Origin: Actinoplanes oblitus
Lineage (GTDB): Bacteria; Actinomycetota; Actinomycetes; Mycobacteriales; Micromonosporaceae
DNA: 64,000 nt
Assembly: GCF_030252345.1 (NCBI RefSeq)
Contig: NZ_CP126980.1
Coordinates: 2,061,501-2,125,500 of the forward strand
Direction of reading: 5' to 3'
Below the pieces are notes generated by a model. That model saw only the letters and a program-made list of their open reading frames with translations, did no database searches and was not told the DNA's origin. Below are positions 27,293 to 35,134 of this stretch, one piece after another. Each line of letters starts with the position of its first letter. Within the stretch, counting starts at the first letter, position 1. Both the position numbers and the translations under genes were made by a program.

Positions 27293-29467
27293 CTACTCGT
27301 TGGCGGCCTGGATCAGCTTCTCCAGGGTGCCGGCGGTGACCGGGCTGCCCGGGAAGGCCGCCATCCGCTTGATCGGGATGCTCGCCAGCATCAGCATCAT
27401 GCCGGGGTCGGCCGCCATCGCCGCCATCGTCGAGTCACCTGCCGACGCCATCGCCGCCGCGAACGCCTCCCCGAGCACCTGCGCGCCGCGCGGATCGGCG
27501 AACCACTCGCCGATGCTGGAGTCCTCGGTCAGCGGCACCCGGGCGTCGTCCCCGGCGACCTGCCGGGTGACGGTGGCCCGGATGTCCCGGGAGGAGGCGC
27601 CGATCTCGAACACGTAGGCGCCGTCCTCGACCAGCCACCGGTTCAGCCGGGTGTCCCAGTAGGCCAGGTCGTCCCGCTCGATCCGCAGGATGACCTCGAC
27701 GGTCTCGCCGGCCGGGATCGCCACGTTCGCGAACGCCCTCAGCTCGCGCGGCGCCCGGCGGACCCGCGAACCGGGCAGGCTCGCGTAGACCTGCACCACC
27801 TCGCGCCCGTCCCGGTCGCCGGTGTTGGTCACCGGTACCCGGATCTCCAGGCCGGAGCCGCCCGGCGTGCCGTAGGAGAACGTGGTGTAGGACAGCCCGA
27901 AGCCGAACGGGTACGCGACCGGGGTGTCCCGCGCGTCGAAGCCGCGGTAGCCGACGTGCAGGCCCTCGCCGTACCGGACGTGCCCGTGCTCACCCGGGAA
28001 GTCCAGGTAGGACGGGTGGTCGGCGAGCCGGACCGGGATCGTCTCGGCCAGCCGCCCGCTCGGGTTCACCTGGCCGAACAGCACGTCGGCGAGCGCGCTG
28101 CCGCCGGCCTGCCCGAGCAGCCAGCCCTCCACGATGGCCGGCACCCGGTCCTGCCACGGGCTGGTCAGCAGCACCGCGCCGTTGCTGAGCACCACGACGG
28201 TGCGCGGGTTCGCCGCTGACACCCGCTCGATCAGGGTCAGGTGCTCGGCGGGCAGGTCCAGCGACTCCCGGTCGGCGCCCTCGGTCTCGTGCGCGGTGCC
28301 GACGAAGACCAGCGCCACGTCGGCGGCCCGGGCCACCTCGGCCGCCGCGTCCGGGTCGTCGTAGCCGGCCGCGAACGTGACGGCGGCCGAGGTGGCGGCC
28401 TGGATCCGGCTGAGCGCGTCGTCGAGCCGGGTCGGGGTGATCTGCGAGCTGCCACCGCCCTGGTACCGCGGCGTCCGGGCGAACTCGCCGAGCACCGCGA
28501 TGCTCTGCCCCTCCCCGCGCAGCGGAAGCAACCCGCCGTCGTTCTTCAACAGCACTATCGCCCGTCCGGCGATCTCCCGGGCCAGCTCGTGGTGCGCGTC
28601 CGCGTCGTAGCCGCCGGGTTCGCGCTGCCCCGCTTTCCCGATCATTTCCCGTACGCGACGAGCAGCCGTCGCCAGCATCGCGGCGTCGAGCACGCCCGCC
28701 TCAACCGCGTCCACCAGAGCCCGGTCGCCGGCCGCGTCCGGGCCGGGCATGGTCAGGTCCAGGCCGGCCCGGACCGCCGCCACCCGGTCGGCCACCGCGC
28801 CCCAGTCGGAGACGACCAGGCCCTCGAATCCCCACTCGCCCCGGAGCACCTCGGTGAGCAGCCAGTGGTGCTCGCTGGCGTACACCCCGTTGATCTTGTT
28901 GTAGGCGCACATCACGGTCCACGGCTGCGCCCGGGTCACCACCCGCTGGAAGGCCCGCAGGTACATCTCCCGCAGAGTGCGCTCGTCGACGTCGGCGCTG
29001 ATCCGCATCCGGTCGGTCTCCTGGCTGTTCACCGCGAAGTGCTTGAGCGACGCGCCGACGCCCCGGCTCTGCAGTCCGCGCACCCACGCGGTGGCCAGCA
29101 CGCCGGTCAGCATCGGGTCCTCGGAGAAGTACTCGAAGTTGCGGCCGCCGAGCGGGCTGCGCTTGAGGTTGACGCCCGGCCCGAGCAGCACCGCGACGTC
29201 CATCGCCCGGCACTCGTCGCCGAGCGCCTCGCCCATCCGGTACAGCAGCTCCGGATCCCAGGTGGCGGCGCCGGCCACGGCCGGCGGGAAGCAGGTGGCC
29301 GGGACGCCGGCCAGCAGGTCACCGCCGGACGCCTGCATGCGGACGCCGTGCGGGCCGTCGGTCACGGTGATCGCCGGCAGGCCCGCGGACTCGACCGCTG
29401 TGGTCTGCCAGAAGTCGCTGCCGCTGGTGATCGCCGCCTGGTCGGCGGTGGAGAGCTCGGCGGTCAT
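27293..29467 (-). CDS. GH3 beta-glucosidase
   Basis: This 724-residue cytoplasmic enzyme hydrolyses beta-glucosides. The GH3 N-domain carries the nucleophile Asp in VVSDWGAVADRVAAVRAGLD near residue 222, preceded by KHFAVNSQETDRMR and VMCAYNKINGVYASEHHWLL. The C-domain follows with GGGSSQITP and the NPSGRLAETIPVRL segment. A fibronectin-III-like domain lies near 560-640. The last 70 residues extend beyond the usual end and are Met/Ala-rich. AGGAG sits 6 bases before the ATG. A divergent TetR gene and palindromic sites between them suggest TetR-controlled expression. Confidence 0.94.
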   Translation of the reverse strand: MTAELSTADQAAITSGSDFWQTTAVESAGLPAITVTDGPHGVRMQASGGDLLAGVPATCFPPAVAGAATWDPELLYRMGEALGDECRAMDVAVLLGPGVNLKRSPLGGRNFEYFSEDPMLTGVLATAWVRGLQSRGVGASLKHFAVNSQETDRMRISADVDERTLREMYLRAFQRVVTRAQPWTVMCAYNKINGVYASEHHWLLTEVLRGEWGFEGLVVSDWGAVADRVAAVRAGLDLTMPGPDAAGDRALVDAVEAGVLDAAMLATAARRVREMIGKAGQREPGGYDADAHHELAREIAGRAIVLLKNDGGLLPLRGEGQSIAVLGEFARTPRYQGGGSSQITPTRLDDALSRIQAATSAAVTFAAGYDDPDAAAEVARAADVALVFVGTAHETEGADRESLDLPAEHLTLIERVSAANPRTVVVLSNGAVLLTSPWQDRVPAIVEGWLLGQAGGSALADVLFGQVNPSGRLAETIPVRLADHPSYLDFPGEHGHVRYGEGLHVGYRGFDARDTPVAYPFGFGLSYTTFSYGTPGGSGLEIRVPVTNTGDRDGREVVQVYASLPGSRVRRAPRELRAFANVAIPAGETVEVILRIERDDLAYWDTRLNRWLVEDGAYVFEIGASSRDIRATVTRQVAGDDARVPLTEDSSIGEWFADPRGAQVLGEAFAAAMASAGDSTMAAMAADPGMMLMLASIPIKRMAAFPGSPVTAGTLEKLIQAANE

Positions 29468-29483
29468 TGTCGCTCCTGTACGC

Positions 29484-29503
29484 TACTGAGTACCTACTAG
29501 GTA
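29484..29503. promoter_or_regulatory. Overlapping palindromic operators between GH3 and tetR genes
   Basis: TACTGAGTA (29484-29492) and TACCTACTAGGTA (29491-29503) are two overlapping perfect palindromes in the 103-base divergent region, an AT-rich patch in a GC-rich window. They lie about 20-35 bases upstream of the GH3 start. They are probable binding sites for the adjacent TetR protein. Confidence 0.5.
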
Positions 29504-29570
29504 TTAACTACTTGGCAACATAGCCACGCCCCGGGCCGCCCGGCAAGAGGGCACTGATAGGAAAGACGCT

Positions 29571-30314
29571 GTGAACATGGCATCCCCGCGCCGCCGTGAC
29601 CGGGCCCGGCTCCCGGCCGCCGAGCGCCGCCGGCAGATCCTCGACGCGACCACCCGGCTGATCGCCGAGCGCGGTTTCTGGGGCCTGTCGATGCAGGACG
29701 TCGCCGACGACTGCGGCCTGACCGTCCCGGGCCTGCTGCACCACGTCGGCTCGAAGGACAACCTGCTGGTCGCCGTGCTGGAGCACCGTGACGAGCAGGA
29801 CCACCGCTCGCTCGAGGCCGAGCTGGGAATGATCGGCGAGCAGGCCGGGTCGGGGATGAGCCGTGAGCAGGCCGGGCCGGGGATGAGCCGCGAGCAGGCC
29901 GGCCCGGGGATGAGCCGCGAGCAGGCCGGCCCGGGGATGAGCCGTGAGCAGGCCGGCCCGGGGATGATCCGTGCGGAGGTGACCGAGCGGGTGTCGCTGC
30001 CGGAGATCTGCGCCGCCCTGGTCCGCCGCAACGCCGGGCAGCCGGAGATCGTCCGGCTCTTCGCCGTGCTGGAGGCGGAGTCGCTGGCCCCGGACCACCC
30101 CGCGCACGACTACTTCAAGGCGCGGCAGGACAGCACCCTCGCGCAGCTCACCGAGCTGGCCAAGGAGCTGACTCCGGAGCCGGAGACGCTGGCCCGGCAG
30201 ATCATGGCGCTGATGGACGGGCTACAGATCCAGTGGCTGCGGGACCCGGCCCGGACCGACCTCACCGCCGCCTGGTCCGCCGCCGCCCGGACGCTGTTCC
30301 CCGCCCCGGAGTGA
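29571..30314 (+). CDS. TetR-family regulator with internal 9-residue repeats
   Basis: This 247-residue repressor has a TetR helix-turn-helix at about 22-66 (ILDATTRLIAERGFWGLSMQ, then CGLTVPGLLHHVGSKDNLLV). After the DNA-binding domain, residues 90-134 hold five copies of EQAGPGMSR or close variants, an insertion in the ligand-binding domain; the C-terminal helices then resume (ICAALVRRNAGQPEIVRLFA). Without the insert it would have the usual length of about 200 residues. The GTG start has GGAAAG upstream. It probably controls the divergent GH3 gene and itself through the palindromes at 29484-29503. Confidence 0.9.
   Translation: MNMASPRRRDRARLPAAERRRQILDATTRLIAERGFWGLSMQDVADDCGLTVPGLLHHVGSKDNLLVAVLEHRDEQDHRSLEAELGMIGEQAGSGMSREQAGPGMSREQAGPGMSREQAGPGMSREQAGPGMIRAEVTERVSLPEICAALVRRNAGQPEIVRLFAVLEAESLAPDHPAHDYFKARQDSTLAQLTELAKELTPEPETLARQIMALMDGLQIQWLRDPARTDLTAAWSAAARTLFPAPE
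29838..29972 (+). repeat. Five 27-bp in-frame tandem repeats within tetR
   Basis: Units begin at 29838, 29865, 29892, 29919 and 29946, each encoding EQAGxGMxR. The middle copies are almost identical at the base level. Because the unit is a multiple of three, copy-number change would keep the frame. Confidence 0.92.
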
Positions 30315-30370
30315 CCGGACGCGGGGCAGCCGGGGGAGTGCTCCGGGCGTACCGGAAATCGGTGTGATCC

Positions 30371-31597
30371 TCAGGCGGCGCCCAGCCAGGAGCGGACCTC
30401 GGCGATCTCGTCGTCGCTGAGGGCGATGGCGGCCGCCTCGGCACGGCTGAGCACGTTGTCGGCGAAGGCCGAGGCGATCTCGGTGGCGTTCGGCGGGGGC
30501 TGGCGGTACAGCGGCGCGCCGCCGAACGCGGTGCCCCGGGTGACGAAGGCGATGGCGCTGCGGCTCACGTCGACGCCCTGCGCGGCCAGCTGGTCGCGGG
30601 CCCAGCGGGTCGCCTCGGTCAGGTTGAAGTGGTGCCCGGCCGCGTACTCGGCGAGCGACTGGTAGACCGGCGGCCACATCTCCTTGGCCAGCCGGGGCAG
30701 GCTGAGCAGGGCGGACAGGCGGCCGACCGGCTCCGGCGCGGGACCGGTGCCGAGCCCGGCCTCGGGTGGCTCGTGCCGGGCCGAGTCCCAGACGAAGTGG
30801 TTGGAGAACGTCGCGTTCGGCAGGCTCAGGCTCTCCAGCGCGCGGACGAACCCGCCGTTGCCGAACCAGCTCGTCTCGTCCACGCTCGGGCCGAGCTGCC
30901 GGCGCAGGTCGTGGGCGAGCGAGGCCAGGTTGAGCGGGCCGGTCGCCGCGGTGTAGCGCCAGGTCACCAGGTCCCGGAACTGCTCGTAGGAGACCGGCGT
31001 CTCCGGGTCCCTGGCGGCCACCGGCGCCTCGTCGTCGCTCTCCACCGGCTCGCCCTGCACCAGCTCCAGCAGCTCCTGGCTGGTGATCAGCCGGTCGGCG
31101 ACGGCGGTGAACGCCTCGGCCGCGTCCGACGGGGACACGATGGTGGTGCGCCGGTCGGCCCGGCGCAGCCGGACCAGCAGCGGCGTCATGTCCGAGTCGC
31201 CGGACCCGATGACGAACTCCTCGTAGGGCACCGGGTCGGCGAGCGCGTCGACGGCGTCGACCACCATCCGGATGTCGGCGGCGTTCTTGGTATGGGTCAG
31301 CCGCGGACAGTCGATCACCTCGAAGCCGGCGTTCACGAAGAACGGCCGGAACTGCGAGTAGTAGAGCCGGGGCTGGGCGGCCTCGGTGTCCGGGTTGGGC
31401 ACCCAGCCGCCCGGGTTCATGTAGCAGCGCAGGATCAGCCAGCGGCGCGGGCCGTCGACGGTCAGCGCCGTGGTCAGCCGGACCAACCACGAGGCCGGGT
31501 CCTTGGCGAACTGGATCGCCACGTCCGGATCCTGCTTGATCAGTCCGCTGAACACGTTGTCGAAGTCCAGGTAGAGTGCGGCGCGTACGCGGGCCAT
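30371..31597 (-). CDS. NYN-domain (PIN-like) RNase protein with OST-HTH-like region
   Basis: This 408-residue protein begins with a NYN nuclease-like domain: LYLDFDNVFSGL at the N-terminus, KNAADIRMVVDAVDAL in the middle, and FVIGSGDSDMTPLLVRLRR, supplying the acidic residues that bind metal in PIN-fold RNases. Residues about 220-290 (YEQFRDLVTWRYTAATGPLN, then LAHDLRRQLGPSVDE) resemble an OST-HTH/LOTUS RNA-binding module. The C-terminus is helical (LSDDEIAEVRSWLGAA). It probably acts on structured or non-coding RNA; the target is unknown. The gene stands alone. Confidence 0.85.
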   Translation of the reverse strand: MARVRAALYLDFDNVFSGLIKQDPDVAIQFAKDPASWLVRLTTALTVDGPRRWLILRCYMNPGGWVPNPDTEAAQPRLYYSQFRPFFVNAGFEVIDCPRLTHTKNAADIRMVVDAVDALADPVPYEEFVIGSGDSDMTPLLVRLRRADRRTTIVSPSDAAEAFTAVADRLITSQELLELVQGEPVESDDEAPVAARDPETPVSYEQFRDLVTWRYTAATGPLNLASLAHDLRRQLGPSVDETSWFGNGGFVRALESLSLPNATFSNHFVWDSARHEPPEAGLGTGPAPEPVGRLSALLSLPRLAKEMWPPVYQSLAEYAAGHHFNLTEATRWARDQLAAQGVDVSRSAIAFVTRGTAFGGAPLYRQPPPNATEIASAFADNVLSRAEAAAIALSDDEIAEVRSWLGAA

Positions 31598-31643
31598 GAC
31601 GGAGAACCTACCGTGCCCGCGCCGCGCCGTCTTTCAAGACCAT

Positions 31644-31913
31644 TCATCCGACCCGGCGGCGGCCGGCGCCGGAGACCAGGGCCACCCCGGCGGCGGCCAG
31701 GCCGACCTGCAGGCCCAGCTCGATCCAGTCGATGCCGGGAGTCTCGTCGACGCCGAACAGCGCCGCGAGGAACGTGCCGAGGATCCCGGCGACCACGCCG
31801 ACCAGCAGCGTCGCCCAAATCGGCAGGCTCTGCCTGCCGGGCACGACCAGGCGCCCCAGCGCGCCGATGATCAGGCCGAAGACGATGCCGGTGAAGATGC
31901 CGTTGATTTCCAT
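31644..31913 (-). CDS. GlsB/YeaQ/YmgE-family stress membrane protein
   Basis: This 89-residue protein has three short membrane helices with glycine-rich signatures (GIVFGLIIGALGRLVVPG, then LLVGVVAGILGTFLAALF). It matches the transglycosylase-associated/GlsB family, small inner-membrane proteins linked to envelope stress in other bacteria. It is complete, and the Pfam-sized length agrees. It precedes the NYN gene on the minus strand and follows a YccF gene, all three in one direction. Confidence 0.9.
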   Translation of the reverse strand: MEINGIFTGIVFGLIIGALGRLVVPGRQSLPIWATLLVGVVAGILGTFLAALFGVDETPGIDWIELGLQVGLAAAGVALVSGAGRRRVG

Positions 31914-31965
31914 CTCAACTCCCGTCCGTGCTCGTTGGTTGTCGCCTTCTCCCGGTCGCCGCCGC

Positions 31966-32343
31966 TCAGGCCGCGTCGACGATCTCCCGCCCGAGCGGCC
32001 AGAACGCCACCGGGACCAGCTTGAAGTTCGCGATCCCGAACGGGATGCCGATGATCGTCACGCACAGCGCGATGCCGGCGGTCAGGTGCGCCAGCGCGAT
32101 CCACCAGCCGAACAGGATCACCCAGAGGATGTTCGCCAGGCCGGAACCGACGCCGGCGCCCGGGCGGGACACCACGGTGCGGCCGAACGGCCAGAGCGAG
32201 TAGAGCGCCAGCCGGCCCGCCGCGACGCCGAACGGGATGGTGACGATCAGGACGAAACAGAGCAGAGCCGCGATGCCGTAGCCGATCGCCAGCACCAGCC
32301 CGCCGCCGAAGAGGAACCACAGGACATTGAGGAGGAAGCGCAC
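31966..32343 (-). CDS. YccF-domain membrane protein
   Basis: This 125-residue protein has two repeats of the YccF domain, each pairing a tryptophan-rich helix with an IPFG segment: LNVLWFLFGGG...TIPFGVAAGRLALYSLWPFG, and ANILWVILFGWWIALAH...IIGIPFGIANFKLVPVAFWP. It is an inner-membrane protein of unknown role. I start at GTG 32343, where the domain begins; sequence further upstream in the frame is GC-rich and unlike the family. No good ribosome site is seen, so the start is tentative. Confidence 0.88.
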   Translation of the reverse strand: MRFLLNVLWFLFGGGLVLAIGYGIAALLCFVLIVTIPFGVAAGRLALYSLWPFGRTVVSRPGAGVGSGLANILWVILFGWWIALAHLTAGIALCVTIIGIPFGIANFKLVPVAFWPLGREIVDAA

Positions 32344-32426
32344 CGGCTCAGCATGAACCTCGGTGGCCACCCCTAGGGGGTTCCCGGATCGCACAGTCCG
32401 GGCGGCGGGACCGGCCGGAAGCCGGG

Positions 32427-32918
32427 TTGGGTACCGACGTGCAGCTTGCTCAGGTGCTTGACGTCCTGCGGGAACTCCACGTGGCCAGTGGCCATCCGGA
32501 GATCGCCGAGGTGGTCCGGTTCGGCTCGGATGGCGCGCCCGGCGGCGCGTCACCGGCGGGGTTGCGGATCCGCTACGTGACCGGGTCGGAGGCGTACCTC
32601 TGGGGTGCGATCTGGCCGGCGGAGACGCCGCTGCCGGTGCCGGAGGTGTTGCCGCCGCCGAGCCGGCGGGCGATGCGGGCCGCGGCGTTCGCCGCCTGGT
32701 TGCTGGAGGCGGCGCGGCCCGGCGCGTTCCGCGCCTGGGAACTCGTCGCACTGTCCGATCTGGGCCCGGCCGGCGAGCGCGGCAAGGTGCCGCTCGGCCT
32801 CCGGATCAACTGCCTTGACGGTACGTCGGTGCTGCTGCGCGCCACGGCGGCCGGTGGGCCCACCGTGGAGCCGGACACCGAGCCGCATCCGGACTACCGC
32901 ATCCCGGCAGCCGGTTGA
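32427..32918 (+). CDS. Hypothetical protein
   Basis: This protein of about 160 residues has no signal peptide. It contains a helical first segment (VLDVLRELHVASGHPEIAEV), a YVTGSEAYLWGAIWP stretch and a central region that could be a single hydrophobic helix (AAAFAAWLLEAA). I do not recognise the family. The start may be TTG 32427, with GGAAG 6 bases upstream, or GTG 32439. It is convergent with the sigma factor fusion gene, the two stops only about 5 bases apart. Codon bias supports real coding. Confidence 0.65.
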   Translation: MGTDVQLAQVLDVLRELHVASGHPEIAEVVRFGSDGAPGGASPAGLRIRYVTGSEAYLWGAIWPAETPLPVPEVLPPPSRRAMRAAAFAAWLLEAARPGAFRAWELVALSDLGPAGERGKVPLGLRINCLDGTSVLLRATAAGGPTVEPDTEPHPDYRIPAAG

Positions 32919-32922
32919 CCGA

Positions 32923-35001
32923 TCAGGCGCCGCCGCTCATGGCGGCGCCGGTGCCGGTGGTGGTGGCCAGGAACCTGGTCGGTGGCAGGGCGCCGCCGGC
33001 CGTACGCGAGCCCTCGGCCACCCCGGGATCGACCGACCGGAACCGGGGCACGGTCTCCTGCCAGGAGTTGTGGGTGGCCTCGGCGGCGGCCGACAGGCCC
33101 TGCTCACCCTGGGTGTTGCCGGCCGCGACGTTGGAGCGCAGGGTGGCCGGGGCGGTGCCGATCGCGAAGCCGAGCCCGGTGTTGCGGTACGCGGTGTTGT
33201 TGCCGAGGGTGAGCGCCGCGGTGTTGCCCTCGTCGACGAAGCCGTGGCCGTCGTTGTGCCAGGCCGCGTTGTGCCGGATCGTGTGGGCGGCGGCCGGTGA
33301 CGGGGTGCCGCCGCCGACCGCGAAGCCGTTCGCGCCGTTGCGGAACGACCAGTTGTACTGGACGCTCACCGGGCTGTGGAAGTCGCCGAGGTTGACGCCG
33401 TCGCCGCCGTTGCGGAACGCCCGGTTGCCGCGCAGCCGGTTGCCGCCGCCGTCGCCGAACTGCACCGCCACACCGGAGCCCCGGTTGTCGTAGAAGTCGC
33501 TGTCCAGGATCTGGTTCCCGCTGGTCCCGGGGTCGCGGAGCATCAGGCCGGCGCTGCCGCTGCCGTGCACGGCGAGGCGCTCGAAGACCGTGCCGACGCA
33601 GGCCGAGCAGACGTACCCGGAGCTGGGCGCGTCCTTGATCTCCAGGTCCCGTACGGTCCAGTGGCCGGCCCGCTGGGTGATCGCGTACTGGTCGGCGGGG
33701 ATGCCGGACATGTCCAGGACGGGGTGCTCGCCGGGGTACGCGGTCAGCGTGATCCGTTTCGCGGCGGTGCCGCTCGTGGTGATGGAGACCGGCCTCTTCG
33801 GTCGGTAGGTGCCGCCTCGGAGGGCGATCGTCTGGCCCGGCCGCACCACGGTCACCGCCTTGGCGACGGAGGCGTAGGGGTGTTCGGCGGTGCCGTCGGC
33901 ACTGTCGGAGCCGCCCGGTGCGACATGGATGTCGGCTCGGAAGGTGATTTTCGGTGATGGCGTGGTGGTGGTGGTGGTGGCCTTGGGCGCGGCCGTGGTG
34001 GTGACCGAGACGGCCGGTGCGGGGACGGCGAGACTGCTCTCCGGGCCGGCGGGGGAGTGGTGGACCGCGTACGCGAACCCGCCGCCCACCGCCACCGCCG
34101 TCACCGCCGCCACGGTCAGCGCCTTGTGCTGCGCGAACGCCAGCAGTGCGGTGCCCTTCGCGGCGGTGACCACGGCCGGCGCGGCCGAGCCGCTGTGGAT
34201 CGCCGCCTGCAGCGCGGCGGTCAGGCCGAGCGGGACCGGCAGCGCCGCCATGCCGAGCAACAGCTGCTCCGGCGGGATCAGCCCGCCCTGCCGGACAGCG
34301 CAGCGCGCGCAGTCCCGGACATGCCGGGCCAGCCGCTTGCGCCAGACCGAGTCGGCGGCGCCGTCCCACGGCCGGATCAGGTGCGACAGGTCCGGGCAGA
34401 GCGGCTTGGCGCGCAGCGCCCGGACCACCCCGCGGGCCAGGTCGACCTGGGCCTTCATCCGCTGCACCCGGACCGCCGCGTGCTTCGGCTTGACGCCCAG
34501 GGTGGCGGCCAGCTCGGCCCGGGTGAGCTGCCCGGACGCCTCCTGCCACCAGAGCGCCAGCAGTTCCCGGTCGGTCTCCTCGAGCCAACGCCCGGCCTCG
34601 GCCAGCTCCCGGCGCTGCTCGCCGGCCACCAGTTCGGCGGTGGTCCGCTCGGCGAAGTCGCCGACCGGGTCGGCCACGTCCACCGGCTCCGGGTGCTGGC
34701 GCAGCACGGTCATCTTGCGGGACCGCAGGTGCAGCTGCACCTCGCGGTAGGCGATCGCGATCAGCCACGATCGGAACCGGTCGGCCTGCCGCAGGGCGCC
34801 GAGACCCCGGATGGCCTTCAGCATGGTCTCCTGGACGATGTCGTCGACGTCCGGGTGACCGTCCAGGGCGCGCCCGACGACGTTGTAGATCAGCGACAGG
34901 TGCCCGGTGACCAGCTGGTCCAGGGCGGCGACGTCACCGCGCTGCGCGTCGCGGACCAGGTCGGCGCCCTCCCGGCGGACCGCTGTCCGACTCTCCGTCA
35001 C
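32923..35001 (-). CDS. ECF sigma factor fused to zinc motif, membrane helix and beta-helix
   Basis: This 692-residue protein joins four parts. Residues 20-100 are sigma region 2 (DVDDIVQETMLKAIRGLGAL, then FRSWLIAIAYREV) and 140-190 region 4 (AELAATLGVKPKHAAVRVQR). Residues 220-240 carry an anti-sigma-like zinc motif, His227-x3-Cys231-x2-Cys234. A single membrane helix is at about 293-312 and a Thr/Pro linker at 334-350. Residues 355-690 are a right-handed parallel beta-helix (pectate-lyase-like) with repeated Asn/Gly turns. The sigma end faces the cytoplasm and the beta-helix outside, so it could sense carbohydrate directly. The start is GTG 35001; a longer start at 35061 is possible. Confidence 0.88.
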   Translation of the reverse strand: MTESRTAVRREGADLVRDAQRGDVAALDQLVTGHLSLIYNVVGRALDGHPDVDDIVQETMLKAIRGLGALRQADRFRSWLIAIAYREVQLHLRSRKMTVLRQHPEPVDVADPVGDFAERTTAELVAGEQRRELAEAGRWLEETDRELLALWWQEASGQLTRAELAATLGVKPKHAAVRVQRMKAQVDLARGVVRALRAKPLCPDLSHLIRPWDGAADSVWRKRLARHVRDCARCAVRQGGLIPPEQLLLGMAALPVPLGLTAALQAAIHSGSAAPAVVTAAKGTALLAFAQHKALTVAAVTAVAVGGGFAYAVHHSPAGPESSLAVPAPAVSVTTTAAPKATTTTTTPSPKITFRADIHVAPGGSDSADGTAEHPYASVAKAVTVVRPGQTIALRGGTYRPKRPVSITTSGTAAKRITLTAYPGEHPVLDMSGIPADQYAITQRAGHWTVRDLEIKDAPSSGYVCSACVGTVFERLAVHGSGSAGLMLRDPGTSGNQILDSDFYDNRGSGVAVQFGDGGGNRLRGNRAFRNGGDGVNLGDFHSPVSVQYNWSFRNGANGFAVGGGTPSPAAAHTIRHNAAWHNDGHGFVDEGNTAALTLGNNTAYRNTGLGFAIGTAPATLRSNVAAGNTQGEQGLSAAAEATHNSWQETVPRFRSVDPGVAEGSRTAGGALPPTRFLATTTGTGAAMSGGA

Positions 35002-35134
35002 CGTCCCGCGCTCCCTCTCCGGCTCGTCGGCACCCCGCTGATCACGAGGGCAGGCGCGCATCGTGGCACGCCCCGCGGAGCACCGTCAAAGTCTCAAGTC
35101 CGGAATTCCGGTATTCGTGGGAGCGCACCCACGG

